DNA of 64,000 nt, from NCBI GenBank assembly GCA_003165595.1, contig PLWQ01000009.1, forward strand, positions 141,516 through 205,515, in the 5' to 3' direction. Below the pieces are notes generated by a model that saw nothing but the letters and a program-made list of their open reading frames with translations, made no database searches and was not told the origin of the DNA. How positions within the stretch are numbered: position 1 is the stretch's first letter; each line of letters begins with the position of its first letter. Positions 53,301 through 61,594 of this stretch are shown here, piece after piece. The DNA comes from Fibrobacterota bacterium. GTDB lineage: Bacteria > Fibrobacterota > Chitinivibrionia > Chitinivibrionales > FEN-1185. A program made the translations under genes and the position numbers.

Positions 53301-55068
53301 CATCCGAAATGTCGGCGAGCGCGACGGTCCAGCCTTTCTTTGCATAGGCGTTGACAAAAGGTTTAAAGTCGTTAAAGAAACTGTCCACGGTAACAACGAT
53401 ATAGTCGGCCTGAGCGAAGCCGCTCCAATCGCGACGGACAGTATCGAGAGACATATCGGCTGGAGCGAGCCGCATCGATACGTTCTGCGCAAGGAAAGAA
53501 TGCACCGTTGCAAGGCTGTCCTGGAACACGAGCGAATAGGACGGCTTCCCGCCGACGCTCGCGCTTTGCACGGTAAACCCGGTAAAGAGGCGGAAATTGC
53601 CGATGTCCCACAAGTCAAACGAACCCGACGAGAACCCCTTGACCTCAAACTGGTAGATACCATTGACATCTGCGCCGCTGTTCTTGAAAAGCAAATGGTC
53701 TTTGTCGGCGGTAAAGTTGCGGTAGTATTCAATTTCGATCCAGTTGAGTGCCGACAGGTCCGGATAGGTTGGCACCTTCTGGCCGCTGCCGTTGGGCACT
53801 CTGTTGAACGTGATCTTGTTGGTGTCGTTCTGGAATAATGACGATGGAAACGGCGAAGAAACAAAATCGAATTTACTCTGGCCATCCCATTCCGCGATTT
53901 GTTCCTGCCCTCCCGGCGAGTTGTCGTTGAGGTAGATATACAAACGGTGGTTTGGAGACACCGACGCGACGTTGGTCATTCCTTGAAAACGGATGTGCAA
54001 ACGCGCGGTGAGGGAGGGATCCGTGGACGTAGTCGGGGAAGGAATATCAAGAGTGAAATTGGTAATTGCGCTGGCGCCGATTATGCCCCAGTACCAGTTG
54101 TCGTCAAGATTCTGCGACGAATCGCCTATTTCGCTCACCGCATTGACGTTCCCCAGAAACAGCACCAGGCTATCCTTTTCCAGGTGCAGGGTATCGTAGA
54201 ACTCGTGCGCAAGGATTTCCGTTGAGGTCCCCTGACTATACACGGTTGCATCTTTTCGCTGACCGCCAGAAGTCTCCGCCACGCGGATTCCGGGCGCACC
54301 GCCTTCCCATGTGAGCCAGTACACGTTCGTATTTGAGAATTGAGACAGTGACGTGCCTGATCCTCGTAAGAACTTGCCGTAGAACATGATTATGTCGTTA
54401 TCCTGAAGAACAGCATGAAAGTTGTTTGAAACGTAAAGGGGCACTTCAACGCCGCTGTTGTAAAGCTTGTAGACAGAGCCGGGGATTGTTGCGATGGGAA
54501 CACCGAGCTTCCGCAGGGAAGCCCCGTTGATCTGATAAATTCCGTCCTTTTCGACCGAGACCTTTACGCCTCTCGAAAAAATGGTGCCTGGTTGGGGCGT
54601 AGCAAGCGATTTTGCGAGGCTCGTGAAAGTACCGAGATAGACAACGGAGTTCTTGATATATGCTTTGGACCCGGCCAGCGCACCCGTACTCGCAGTGATG
54701 GTGATGGTCCCATTCGCAATTGCTATCTTGGGGCCTTTGCCCGCTTGTCTGTATGGCGAGAAAGAAAACCATTGGAGAAAACTTGAGCCGGCCAACCCTT
54801 TGTGGACCAACGACGCGGGCATGACTGTGTGCGAATTGGCGAAAGAGTCGGACTGAACCCGAAGGCTCAGCGTCTGGGTCGGGGAAGATGATACTGCGAG
54901 GATAAAGGAAGACTGCTCAGAAATATGCGCAACTTCGAACTTGTCAAGGCTAAACCCGATGCTAACTGCGCTGGTTGTCGCGCTGCGGATCGAATAGGAT
55001 ATCGCGCGGGTCGGCGACGCAACGGACAATGCCCACCAAATTGCGACAAGAACGATTCTACCTTGCAT
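50308..55068 (-). CDS. C25 (gingipain/PorU-type) secreted cysteine peptidase
   Basis: A 1586-residue exported protein. Signal peptide 1-22; an N-terminal beta-rich prodomain to about 545; the C25 caspase-like domain about 550-910 with the His-Cys dyad H776 (NFDGHGGG) and C815 (FSFTCLTADFE); Ig-like CARDB-type repeats (about 950-1250); a C-terminal FlgD-like sorting module (NFSCHPNPF ... GNTYYAKLSV-like ending). PorU is the sortase of type IX secretion, and this may be its equivalent or a surface peptidase. ATG has AAGG five bases upstream and overlaps the lipoprotein gene by 11 bp. Confidence 0.9.
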   Translation of the reverse strand: MQGRIVLVAIWWALSVASPTRAISYSIRSATTSAVSIGFSLDKFEVAHISEQSSFILAVSSSPTQTLSLRVQSDSFANSHTVMPASLVHKGLAGSSFLQWFSFSPYRQAGKGPKIAIANGTITITASTGALAGSKAYIKNSVVYLGTFTSLAKSLATPQPGTIFSRGVKVSVEKDGIYQINGASLRKLGVPIATIPGSVYKLYNSGVEVPLYVSNNFHAVLQDNDIIMFYGKFLRGSGTSLSQFSNTNVYWLTWEGGAPGIRVAETSGGQRKDATVYSQGTSTEILAHEFYDTLHLEKDSLVLFLGNVNAVSEIGDSSQNLDDNWYWGIIGASAITNFTLDIPSPTTSTDPSLTARLHIRFQGMTNVASVSPNHRLYIYLNDNSPGGQEQIAEWDGQSKFDFVSSPFPSSLFQNDTNKITFNRVPNGSGQKVPTYPDLSALNWIEIEYYRNFTADKDHLLFKNSGADVNGIYQFEVKGFSSGSFDLWDIGNFRLFTGFTVQSASVGGKPSYSLVFQDSLATVHSFLAQNVSMRLAPADMSLDTVRRDWSGFAQADYIVVTVDSFFNDFKPFVNAYAKKGWTVALADISDVYNAFSGGIADPEAIRTFLRYVFSLSATKHPRYLLLGGDTSYDLDKVNRGRNIVPTHLSGVPGWGPASDDGYFAAFLSDDDFPDINVGRFPAENRTELQNIVSKTVGYLTQRASGPWHDNLLLVGGAESDFTAFNDNTQTEVIGPAMNVYRLDGDPQSRYYHDQSNASTDLAGLINAGVYAINFDGHGGGLVWSDSKFFSYTDLDKLYNGQWDRAGRLPIVFSFTCLTADFESVDYQSLGEEFLRVKKNGCVGFFGASAYTSKRGNLIMNRLMLQNAVAGSFESVGDLLSYAKMNMLVRFGTEFTALVREYNFLGDPALPWALAPDSLRLTVGKTAMRPQDTLSVRGYCAPIQSGQARVTLGADFLTWNQFSWDVRSDSIRGVCPVKDSLKTSRGLVRAFAWNDSQELRGSSTFSKSTVLFRNVAVSPAPVHYGDSVNVSTTIEILDSSRKADAVLCLYSVIPRYVTNPSFQGISMFADSTGTWRTNARIPIAFNGMVGDELLVKFRVIGNGFSDTTDIYAFTILGRPDLMFAPSGVNVVWYNDSLFAQCQILNGGNASAPPFGVTFYIGSSVQGKPLATILFSDSLLPGKTKPFSVALPDTQGTLQITAIANPSGSFDEISRDNNIARRSVRLARADMATSADTLCAAGHTVCVSPLATLAPRRRIFLVADTIALQHPLRTESYWTPLSDDSVSRFIVWSRPALSAADSLAWTFYRSPRDSTLPTAKRLAAYPATARLRVLLFDSLLNAWRSEPGSADSAKMKCVMHATRSGPFALGLLSDNQPPQIQASVDGRNLTFLDYAAKGKPFNLFLSDASAIVPSSVRVLLDKKSLDTALVSHIPVQSDLTQISCTAYPKKESNVDSLTVMAEDFAGNVAVTTFAFLPGEDLTIKNFSCHPNPFTAKQDNSGKTIQTIRFAFLLTDVAQSASIVVYTIGSRVAWSWQNNTGIIGYQEVPWDGKTSQGYRIANGTYYAKLSVKNGSKSATAIIRIAKLEGY

Positions 55069-55804
55069 ACAGCCTTCTTACCGCCATGGACTGGGCATTG
55101 AGCGCCGGCACTTCCAATTTGATTGCCCAGGTATATCCGCCGGGCGACAGGGGAAACAGCGATGCGGGGATTTGGTTTGCCGACTGCACCGTATCGCCCT
55201 GGTAGGAATAGACGGGCACGATTGGCTGCGGCGCGCTCCATAAGAGTCCAGCCGTGTCACCGTAGAGCATCGAATATGTGTAGTACCCCGCCATAACGGA
55301 TGTCACATACCATACGAGGGAGTCATTTGAAATGGTATCTGATTCGACCGGACTCACAGGAATGGGCTGCCACGCGAGTACCAGGGAATCGATGGCGCTT
55401 GTGTCGCTGGTTCGGCCGACAGAGTCGATAGCGAACATTTGAAAGAATATGGTCTTGTACGAAAGCAGACCCGGGAACCCAACGTTGTCCGCGTTCTCAT
55501 GGTAGTCGAAAACGTTGCCGGGAATCGACCGTGCCAGCAAGGTGAAAGAGCTGTCACCCATAGTCTTCTGAAAAATCACAAATTCCCTTACGCCAAGCGA
55601 ACCGTTGGCAGGCATCTGCCAGCGTACATGAATGGCAGGCCGGAATCCGGGAGTAGACTGGAACGAAAATGCGTCCACGCCGACTTGTGTTATGATCGGA
55701 GCCGTGAGCGTCGCAGGAGGGAACGGTTCCGGCGAGGGGCATGACCCGTCCATCAGGAGCGCGGCCAAAGGAGCGAACAGGAGCACTCGGGCTCGCAGTT
55801 TCAC
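55058..55804 (-). CDS. FN3-like lipoprotein
   Basis: A 248-residue predicted lipoprotein (signal peptide ending M-D-G-S-C, then PSPEPFPP). It has two fibronectin-III-like segments (HVRWQMPANGSLGVREFVIFQK; LAWQPIPVSPVESDT) with no enzymatic motif. GTG 55804 overlaps the yqgF stop (GTGA), with GAGGGAA six bases upstream. Directly ahead of the C25 peptidase, it may act as its outer-membrane partner or assembly factor (inference). Confidence 0.75.
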   Translation of the reverse strand: MKLRARVLLFAPLAALLMDGSCPSPEPFPPATLTAPIITQVGVDAFSFQSTPGFRPAIHVRWQMPANGSLGVREFVIFQKTMGDSSFTLLARSIPGNVFDYHENADNVGFPGLLSYKTIFFQMFAIDSVGRTSDTSAIDSLVLAWQPIPVSPVESDTISNDSLVWYVTSVMAGYYTYSMLYGDTAGLLWSAPQPIVPVYSYQGDTVQSANQIPASLFPLSPGGYTWAIKLEVPALNAQSMAVRRLYAR

Positions 55805-56211
55805 TGTGATTCCCTCATGTATTCCTCGAGGATGAGGCATGCGGCAACTTTATCGGTATTACCCTTGTTTTGCCGGTACTTTCTCTTCCGATATCGAATG
55901 ATAACATTGGCACGTTTCGAAGTCAAACTTTCGTCCACAAAATGAACGGGGAGCCCGGTCATCCGACCGAGTCGGACTGCAAAGGCACGGATTTCCTGCG
56001 ACATTACGGTTTCGCCGCCATCTTCATCGAGGGGAAGCCCAACCACGATCTGGGACGCCTGTTCCCGCTTGGCTGTGCCGCAAAGGGAGTCGAGGTACTG
56101 CGGAGTTGTTTTCCTATCGAGTGTGGGAAGGCTTCGAATGAACTCGCCGTTTTCGTCGGTTATCGCGATGCCGATTCTTCGCTGTCCATAATCAACGCCG
56201 ATGAGCTTCAT
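55801..56211 (-). CDS. yqgF: YqgF/RuvX family RNase H-like protein (pre-16S rRNA nuclease)
   Basis: A 136-residue protein of the YqgF family, which matures the 5' end of 16S rRNA. IGVDYGQRRIGIA (catalytic Asp), VVGLPLDEDG and VHFVDESLTSKRA are diagnostic. ATG 56211 lies inside the end of the preceding gene (20-bp overlap), and the stop overlaps the next start. Confidence 0.94.
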   Translation of the reverse strand: MKLIGVDYGQRRIGIAITDENGEFIRSLPTLDRKTTPQYLDSLCGTAKREQASQIVVGLPLDEDGGETVMSQEIRAFAVRLGRMTGLPVHFVDESLTSKRANVIIRYRKRKYRQNKGNTDKVAACLILEEYMRESQ

Positions 56212-57973
56212 CAACGGTTTTCGTCCATTCCATGAGAATTTCGAGCGTGGAAAGATCAACGTTCTTCGTCTGGCTTGTTTTGTCAAGCACGAAGTGGAAA
56301 TGACCTTTCTTGAGATTGAGCATTTCGAACACCGCTTCCCGGCCCTGCTGCGTTTGTGTCGCGGCGTAGGAGAGCCGGCCCTGTTCAAAGTATATGAGCC
56401 CAAAGGGCTTGTCAATTACGACATAGAGACAGCCGGTCTTGCTGCCGATCTCAATGAACTGCATCACTTCAATCAGGCTTCCTTGTCCTATTTCTCCTCC
56501 GAGAGCGGATGTTTCAACGCTCTTTCGGATCGATTTTGTTCCTGTCAGCGACATAATGAGGGGAGTCACCAGCCTGAAGACATCCCTGTCGGAAAATGCC
56601 ATGCCGAGAAAATGAACATTTTGCATGGCGGCGCGTTTTGCTAGGGTTTCGGCGCCGGGAACATTGTAGAAAATGACGAGGATATCCGAGGCGGACCGTT
56701 TGGTCGCAATTGTTGATTCAAGGAAGGAGAGAGCGTTGTCCTCCACCTGCCAGTCGATCACGATGACGTCAGGCACGTAGTGCGCCAACAGGCTTGCGGC
56801 ACGTTCGAACGTCGATGCCGTTTCGATCTGGAAACCAATCTCGGAGAAACATTTCGACAGGGTTGTTGTCGTGTCGGTAAGAGAATACTGAATCTGCTTT
56901 TCCGATTTGGCAATTACGAGAAGATCCTTCTTGACCGCAACTTTCCGCATCGGCTTTGTTCGAAGCGAAATGACGATCAGGAGAATCACCAGGCCGAGCA
57001 AAAGGACTCCCACTCCGCCCAGGAGCGCAAATAGAACAATCTGTGGAATTTTTGTCGTTGCAGGAGGGGTATCCACGATTCGTCCATAGCGACGATCCAC
57101 CCATCCGACGTGCGCGCCAAACTGGATTTTGCACCATGACGTGCCCGCGTAAAGGAGCGGGTAGCACTCGCTGTTTCGCGCGATACCTAGAATGGGAGAT
57201 TCCGGGCTTACGGATGCAAGAATTCTTGCCGGACTCTCGGTAATCTCGAAAAACTTCTGGCCTGTTCCCTGCTGGCCGGCCTGATTATCACCGGATTGCG
57301 ATTTTTCGGAAAGGGACTTGGCCTGCTGCAAAGGCTGGATGGAACGGGAGACTGCGCCGGCAGACCCCTCGGACGCCAACGCCGGACCTTCTTTGCTTGC
57401 AGGAATAGGCATAACGGAAGCCGGAGGAAGGTCCACGGTGACGTTGAGCGGTCTCTTCTGCTTACGAGGGCTTTTCCTTTGTGTCGTCTCCCCGGAAGTT
57501 TCCTGTTTCTCCTCAGGACGCGAAGGGGCGTTTTCAACGACAGGTTGCTCCTTCGGAATTTCCTGTGCGGAATTCTGCGGTGCAACAGGCGGTGCGGCAA
57601 TCTTTGAAGGAGCCGGAACCTGCGGCGGTTGGGGAGGAGGCGGGGAAGCGGACGGTTGGCTTTGCTTTGCCGGTTGCGGCGCGGCTGGCGGAGGCGTTGC
57701 GGCGGAGCCGGCTTCGACAACTTCGACATTGGCCTGGAATATCCATCCGATGCTGCCCTTGAAGTCTACGTTGAACCAGTCGCCCTTTTTGGTTATGACT
57801 TTGCAGCGATCACCCTTCTTGACCATGCCCACCAGCTTGGCGTCGCCGTAGGGCATGAGCATCACCCTCGCAATATCCTTGTTCACCACAACATAGCTGT
57901 TATCGGCGCCGGAATTGGCAAAAGCAAATAGCAGGAAAGCTATTGTCGTAAAGGATAGTCGAGGGTGTTTCAT
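56192..57973 (-). CDS. SH3-SH3-transmembrane protein with cytoplasmic receiver-like and PATAN (DUF4388) domains
   Basis: A 593-residue protein of unusual order: signal peptide (1-23), SH3 (25-85), a Pro/Gln-rich linker (92-240), a second SH3 (245-300), one membrane segment (310-336), a receiver-like domain (350-480) with D407 in VIVIDWQVED, and a C-terminal PATAN/DUF4388 domain (492-590; LIEVMQFIEIGSKTGCLYV, GLIYFEQGRLSYA). SH3 domains outside likely bind the cell wall, and the cytoplasmic part resembles second-messenger or partner-switch regulators. It may be a cell-wall sensor. It lies 9 bp behind a smaller SH3-TM gene. Confidence 0.85.
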   Translation of the reverse strand: MKHPRLSFTTIAFLLFAFANSGADNSYVVVNKDIARVMLMPYGDAKLVGMVKKGDRCKVITKKGDWFNVDFKGSIGWIFQANVEVVEAGSAATPPPAAPQPAKQSQPSASPPPPQPPQVPAPSKIAAPPVAPQNSAQEIPKEQPVVENAPSRPEEKQETSGETTQRKSPRKQKRPLNVTVDLPPASVMPIPASKEGPALASEGSAGAVSRSIQPLQQAKSLSEKSQSGDNQAGQQGTGQKFFEITESPARILASVSPESPILGIARNSECYPLLYAGTSWCKIQFGAHVGWVDRRYGRIVDTPPATTKIPQIVLFALLGGVGVLLLGLVILLIVISLRTKPMRKVAVKKDLLVIAKSEKQIQYSLTDTTTTLSKCFSEIGFQIETASTFERAASLLAHYVPDVIVIDWQVEDNALSFLESTIATKRSASDILVIFYNVPGAETLAKRAAMQNVHFLGMAFSDRDVFRLVTPLIMSLTGTKSIRKSVETSALGGEIGQGSLIEVMQFIEIGSKTGCLYVVIDKPFGLIYFEQGRLSYAATQTQQGREAVFEMLNLKKGHFHFVLDKTSQTKNVDLSTLEILMEWTKTVDEAHRR

Positions 57974-57982
57974 GGCGCGCTG

Positions 57983-58354
57983 TCATACTTCAACGGCTTT
58001 TTGTTTGTAAATGTACATCGACACACCGACGAGTGTGCCCAGGAGAAGGATGACGAAAACAAAGAATGTCCCCAGAGGAAGATATTGAGGATTGTTTACT
58101 ACGACGCCGGCCTTTTGTTCAAGCCAGCCGACTTTGTCTTTGATCTTTATCTGATACCAGGATTTGCCTTCATACACAAGCTCGAAATGATCGCCCTTCT
58201 TTGCGACGATAATAACATTTGATTTGGGATCCAAAAACTCATATACATTGACAAAGGGATTCTTGATCTCCACATACTTTGCGGCGGCATTCGAAGCGGA
58301 GTAGGAGACTAGCAGGAAGAAGAAACTTAGAAGCGAAACTGTCAGCTGCTTCAT
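57983..58354 (-). CDS. SH3-domain protein with C-terminal membrane anchor
   Basis: A 123-residue protein: signal peptide (MKQLTVSLLSFFFLLVSYSASNA), SH3 (about 30-85, YVEIKNPFVNVYEFLDPKSN ... WYQIKIKDKVGWLEQ), and a terminal membrane segment (LGTFFVFVILLLGTLVGVSMYIY). ATG 58354 has AGGAGG eight bases upstream and overlaps the lpxK stop (ATGA). Its SH3 resembles that of the next gene, suggesting the two act together. Confidence 0.82.
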   Translation of the reverse strand: MKQLTVSLLSFFFLLVSYSASNAAAKYVEIKNPFVNVYEFLDPKSNVIIVAKKGDHFELVYEGKSWYQIKIKDKVGWLEQKAGVVVNNPQYLPLGTFFVFVILLLGTLVGVSMYIYKQKAVEV

Positions 58355-59433
58355 GTACAATACCTCCTCTTAGGGATGTATGACTGTATTAAATCGTTCA
58401 AATGCTCAAAGAAACTCTCTCGCGACGGACCATCGGCGAACGATACATCTATTTTAAGATACCAAATATCCGGGCCATTTACAAGTTTTATGGTGCGCAA
58501 TCTAAAGGCATCCTTTTCGGTGGTGACAATGCCGTCGCATTGCACCCCGTACAGCCCTTCTATCTCATTGATCGTGAAGACATGATGGTCGTCGAAGAAA
58601 TGCGAAGCGCATGGCCGGATGCCCATATCTGCAAGGAGCATCGAGAATCGATCCGGCCGCGCTATTCCCGACAGCAGCAGGGGGCTTCTGAAGGGCAAAA
58701 TCTTGGACGTCTCGCCGGTGCCAAGTTTCCGCCACTCACGGGGAACCTGAAACAAGACAAATATGCCTTTGCCCGGAAACTGAAGCTGGAGTTTTTCCCG
58801 AGTACGAATGCACGCATGCTTTTCTTGCATGCTGCCGATGATGCAGATGAAATTCGCGCGTTTCAAATTGACAAGCGGCTCACGAAGCGTTCCCGCTGGA
58901 ATGAGGCTGTCCGCAAAGGGGTCCGGCGGAATGCACACAATATCCGCCGTCCGTTTCACTTGCCGGTGCTGAAAGCCGTCGTCGAGGATAAACATGGTGT
59001 TGCGGGGAACAAGATTGCACAGGTCGCGGGCACTCTTGCGTCTGCTGGAACATATCCCGAGCCACGATTGCGGCAGGGCCTCGTGAAGCAGGGCGGGCTC
59101 GTCGCCAACCTGGCTCCACGAGACGGGCTCGCCGGGTTTACAAATTACCATTTCCTTGCGAGCCCTGCCATAACCTCTGCTGAGAAAGGCCACAAAATAC
59201 CCTTGTTTCACCAATTGCCGGGCAACGAAGAGGCTCATGGGGGTTTTCCCGGTACCGCCCGCATGAACGCCACCCACGCTGATCACCGGTCTCCCGACTT
59301 CCTGAGAAAGCGCGGCAATGTTGTCGTAAAGGAAGTTCCTGAGAGACACCACGCCCTCGTAGGCCGACGACAAAACACGTGGCAGCGCTCCATTGCCAAA
59401 AGGTCGCAATCGGATTTCATGTGCGATATTCAC
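58351..59433 (-). CDS. lpxK: tetraacyldisaccharide 4'-kinase
   Basis: Phosphorylates the 4' position of the lipid A precursor at the inner membrane. Walker A is G-G-V-H-A-G-G-T-G-K-T; also SRGYGR, FILDDGFQHRQ and the late VTTEKDAFRL. Length 360. GTG 59433 is preferred over the adjacent TTG 59436 because GAGAG lies six bases upstream. It heads an operon that runs through rsmI. Confidence 0.93.
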   Translation of the reverse strand: MNIAHEIRLRPFGNGALPRVLSSAYEGVVSLRNFLYDNIAALSQEVGRPVISVGGVHAGGTGKTPMSLFVARQLVKQGYFVAFLSRGYGRARKEMVICKPGEPVSWSQVGDEPALLHEALPQSWLGICSSRRKSARDLCNLVPRNTMFILDDGFQHRQVKRTADIVCIPPDPFADSLIPAGTLREPLVNLKRANFICIIGSMQEKHACIRTREKLQLQFPGKGIFVLFQVPREWRKLGTGETSKILPFRSPLLLSGIARPDRFSMLLADMGIRPCASHFFDDHHVFTINEIEGLYGVQCDGIVTTEKDAFRLRTIKLVNGPDIWYLKIDVSFADGPSRESFFEHLNDLIQSYIPKRRYCT

Positions 59434-59587
59434 CAAGAACTCTCGTGCTGACTAGTAAGATGTCCGCTGAGCGACAATCGAAAATAATATACGTGATGAA
59501 ATCGGTCCCGGCGTCCCCGTCGAAATTGGATAGTGCGCCTGCATACCAATTCGTGTGAAGTGGGGGAGAGTCGATCCGCTGGTTATT

Positions 59588-60493
59588 CTAGGCAACAGCA
59601 AAGACAACCCTGGATCTTTGCGCGAGATCGGGGTCTATTCGTATTTCTTTCCACTCGTTCCTACGCAACAGGTCGACCACTTGCTGCCCCTGCGTCGCGC
59701 CGATCTCGCAATACAATCTGCCGCCCGGCGCAAGAATCCTTTTGGATTCCCTGGCAAGTATATCGTAAAAATCAAGTCCGTTCCTGCCGCCGTCGAGAGC
59801 CTCGTGCGGTTCAAACAGCTTGACGCTGTCGTCAAGCTGCAGCATCTCGCCATCGGAAACATACGGCGGATTACTTACGATAAAATCGAAACAGGCAGCT
59901 GGGTTGCCCGCGATGACGCCAAAGGATGGTTCACTGTGCGAACGCCCAATTCTCCCTGCCTCAGACAACGTTCTGATTGCAGAGAACGCGTTGCAACACA
60001 AAAGCTTTACCTTGGACGGCGGGCAATTGATACGTGCGATTCTCAACGCCGCAGGTGAGACATCGATACCCACGCCGTGCCACCGGGGACGGTTGAGCGC
60101 AAGTGCCGCGCAAATAGCCCCGCTTCCGACGCCAAAATCAAGATAGCTCTCATAGTTTGCCATTTCGTGCCCAAGCACGGTTTCTACCAGTATTTCCGTT
60201 TCCGGACGCGGGATGAGCACATCCGGACCCACCACCAGCGAAAGTGAATGGAAATGGGCGATCCCAAGTACGTACTGCAGGGGCTCGCCGGTAAGCCGGC
60301 GTTTGACAAATGTGTCGACACGAGCGCATTGCTGTTCGTCGACCAGTCGGGTGGGTGAGAGGTACAAGTCGCTTCTTTGACAACGCAGGACGTGCTGCAG
60401 AATGCGTTCGGCTTCGGAAAGAGAAAGTTCGTCGGCTATGGGGAGAAGCGCGTCGCGCGTGGAGCGCAAAAGTGCGGAAAAGGTTATGGCCAT
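59588..60493 (-). CDS. prmC: peptide chain release factor N5-glutamine methyltransferase
   Basis: Methylates the GGQ glutamine of release factors. SAM motif (LDFGVGSGAICAALAL) and the N-P-P-Y catalytic motif (FDFIVSNPPYVSDGEM) are clear; PRPETEILVE is typical. Length 301. It lies 24 bp after its substrate gene prfA. Confidence 0.95.
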   Translation of the reverse strand: MAITFSALLRSTRDALLPIADELSLSEAERILQHVLRCQRSDLYLSPTRLVDEQQCARVDTFVKRRLTGEPLQYVLGIAHFHSLSLVVGPDVLIPRPETEILVETVLGHEMANYESYLDFGVGSGAICAALALNRPRWHGVGIDVSPAALRIARINCPPSKVKLLCCNAFSAIRTLSEAGRIGRSHSEPSFGVIAGNPAACFDFIVSNPPYVSDGEMLQLDDSVKLFEPHEALDGGRNGLDFYDILARESKRILAPGGRLYCEIGATQGQQVVDLLRRNEWKEIRIDPDLAQRSRVVFAVA

Positions 60494-60517
60494 AGCGGGC
60501 CCATCGGGAGTAAAGTC

Positions 60518-61594
60518 TTACGACGTTGTACTGGTAAGCCGGATTCGCTCGTTGAGATCGGCTGCGGAAAGCTTGTCAATCACTTCCTGCAAATCGCCGT
60601 TGATGATTGCATCCAGTTTGTACAGCGTCAAATTGATTCTGTGGTCGCTCAGGCGGTTTTGAGGGAAATTATAGGTCCTTATTTTCTCGCTCCGGTCCCC
60701 GGAGCCCACCATGCTCTTCCGGCTTGCCGATTCCTGGGCCTGTTTCTCGGACATGCGCAGATCGAACAGCCGCGAAGAAAGGATTTTCATGGCGCGCGCC
60801 TTGTTCTTGTGCTGCGATTTTTCGTCCTGGCAAGTGACCACGAGGCCTGTGGCAAGGTGGACGATTCGCACCGCGGATTCGGTTTTGTTAACGTGCTGGC
60901 CGCCCTTGCCGCCTGCTCGAAACACGTCGATACGGATTTCCGAGGGGTCTATGCTGACCTCTAGGTCGTCCGCTTCCGGAAACACCGCAACCGAAGCTGC
61001 CGACGTGTGAATTCGGCCCTGCGCCTCCGTCTGCGGCACGCGTTGCACGCGGTGGACGCCCGACTCGTATTTAAAAGTTCCGTAGGCCCCGTCGCCCTTT
61101 ACAAGGAAAATGATTTCTTTTATTGCGCCGATGTCGCCGTAGCTCGAGCTGAGGACCTCGAGTGTCCATCCCTTGTTCTCAACAAAGTGGGTATACATTC
61201 TGTAAAGATCCGACGCGAAAATGCCGGCCTCTATGCCTCCGGTCCCGGCACGGATTTCCACGAGCGCATTCTTCATGTCGCGGGGATCTTGGGGAACCAG
61301 ATAATATTTGATCTTCTGTTCGAGCCCGGGCAGTTCCTGTTGAATCCGCTCGTTTTCCTCTTTCGCCATCAGGCGCAATTCGAGGTCGGATTCGGATGCG
61401 AGCAGCTCCGTGTTGCCGGCCAGCATCTTCACCATGCCAAGATATTTGAGATACTCCGGCATATTTCGTTTGACGGAATTGTATTCCCTGCCGAGATTTT
61501 CAAGCAGGCTGGGGTTTGACGTGACCTTGGGGGAGGCGAGCTGTTCTTCAAGTTCTTTTTGCCGAGAAATAAGTTCCAGAATCTTTTCGATCAT
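60518..61594 (-). CDS. prfA: peptide chain release factor 1
   Basis: Recognises UAA and UAG. The G-G-Q motif is at residues 231-233 in RAGGKGGQHVNKTESAVR; GTGGIEAGIFASDLYRMY is conserved. ATG 61594 gives 358 residues and overlaps the upstream stop (ATGA); a longer open frame to 61900 is out of family and overlaps the preceding gene. Confidence 0.96.
   Translation of the reverse strand: MIEKILELISRQKELEEQLASPKVTSNPSLLENLGREYNSVKRNMPEYLKYLGMVKMLAGNTELLASESDLELRLMAKEENERIQQELPGLEQKIKYYLVPQDPRDMKNALVEIRAGTGGIEAGIFASDLYRMYTHFVENKGWTLEVLSSSYGDIGAIKEIIFLVKGDGAYGTFKYESGVHRVQRVPQTEAQGRIHTSAASVAVFPEADDLEVSIDPSEIRIDVFRAGGKGGQHVNKTESAVRIVHLATGLVVTCQDEKSQHKNKARAMKILSSRLFDLRMSEKQAQESASRKSMVGSGDRSEKIRTYNFPQNRLSDHRINLTLYKLDAIINGDLQEVIDKLSAADLNERIRLTSTTS

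Noticed and set aside
52831-53838. 335-codon plus-strand frame
   Set aside because: Antisense to the C25 peptidase domain, whose catalytic His and Cys are clear.
58402-59451. 349-codon plus-strand frame
   Set aside because: Antisense to lpxK; the lpxK frame has the Walker motif and family signatures.
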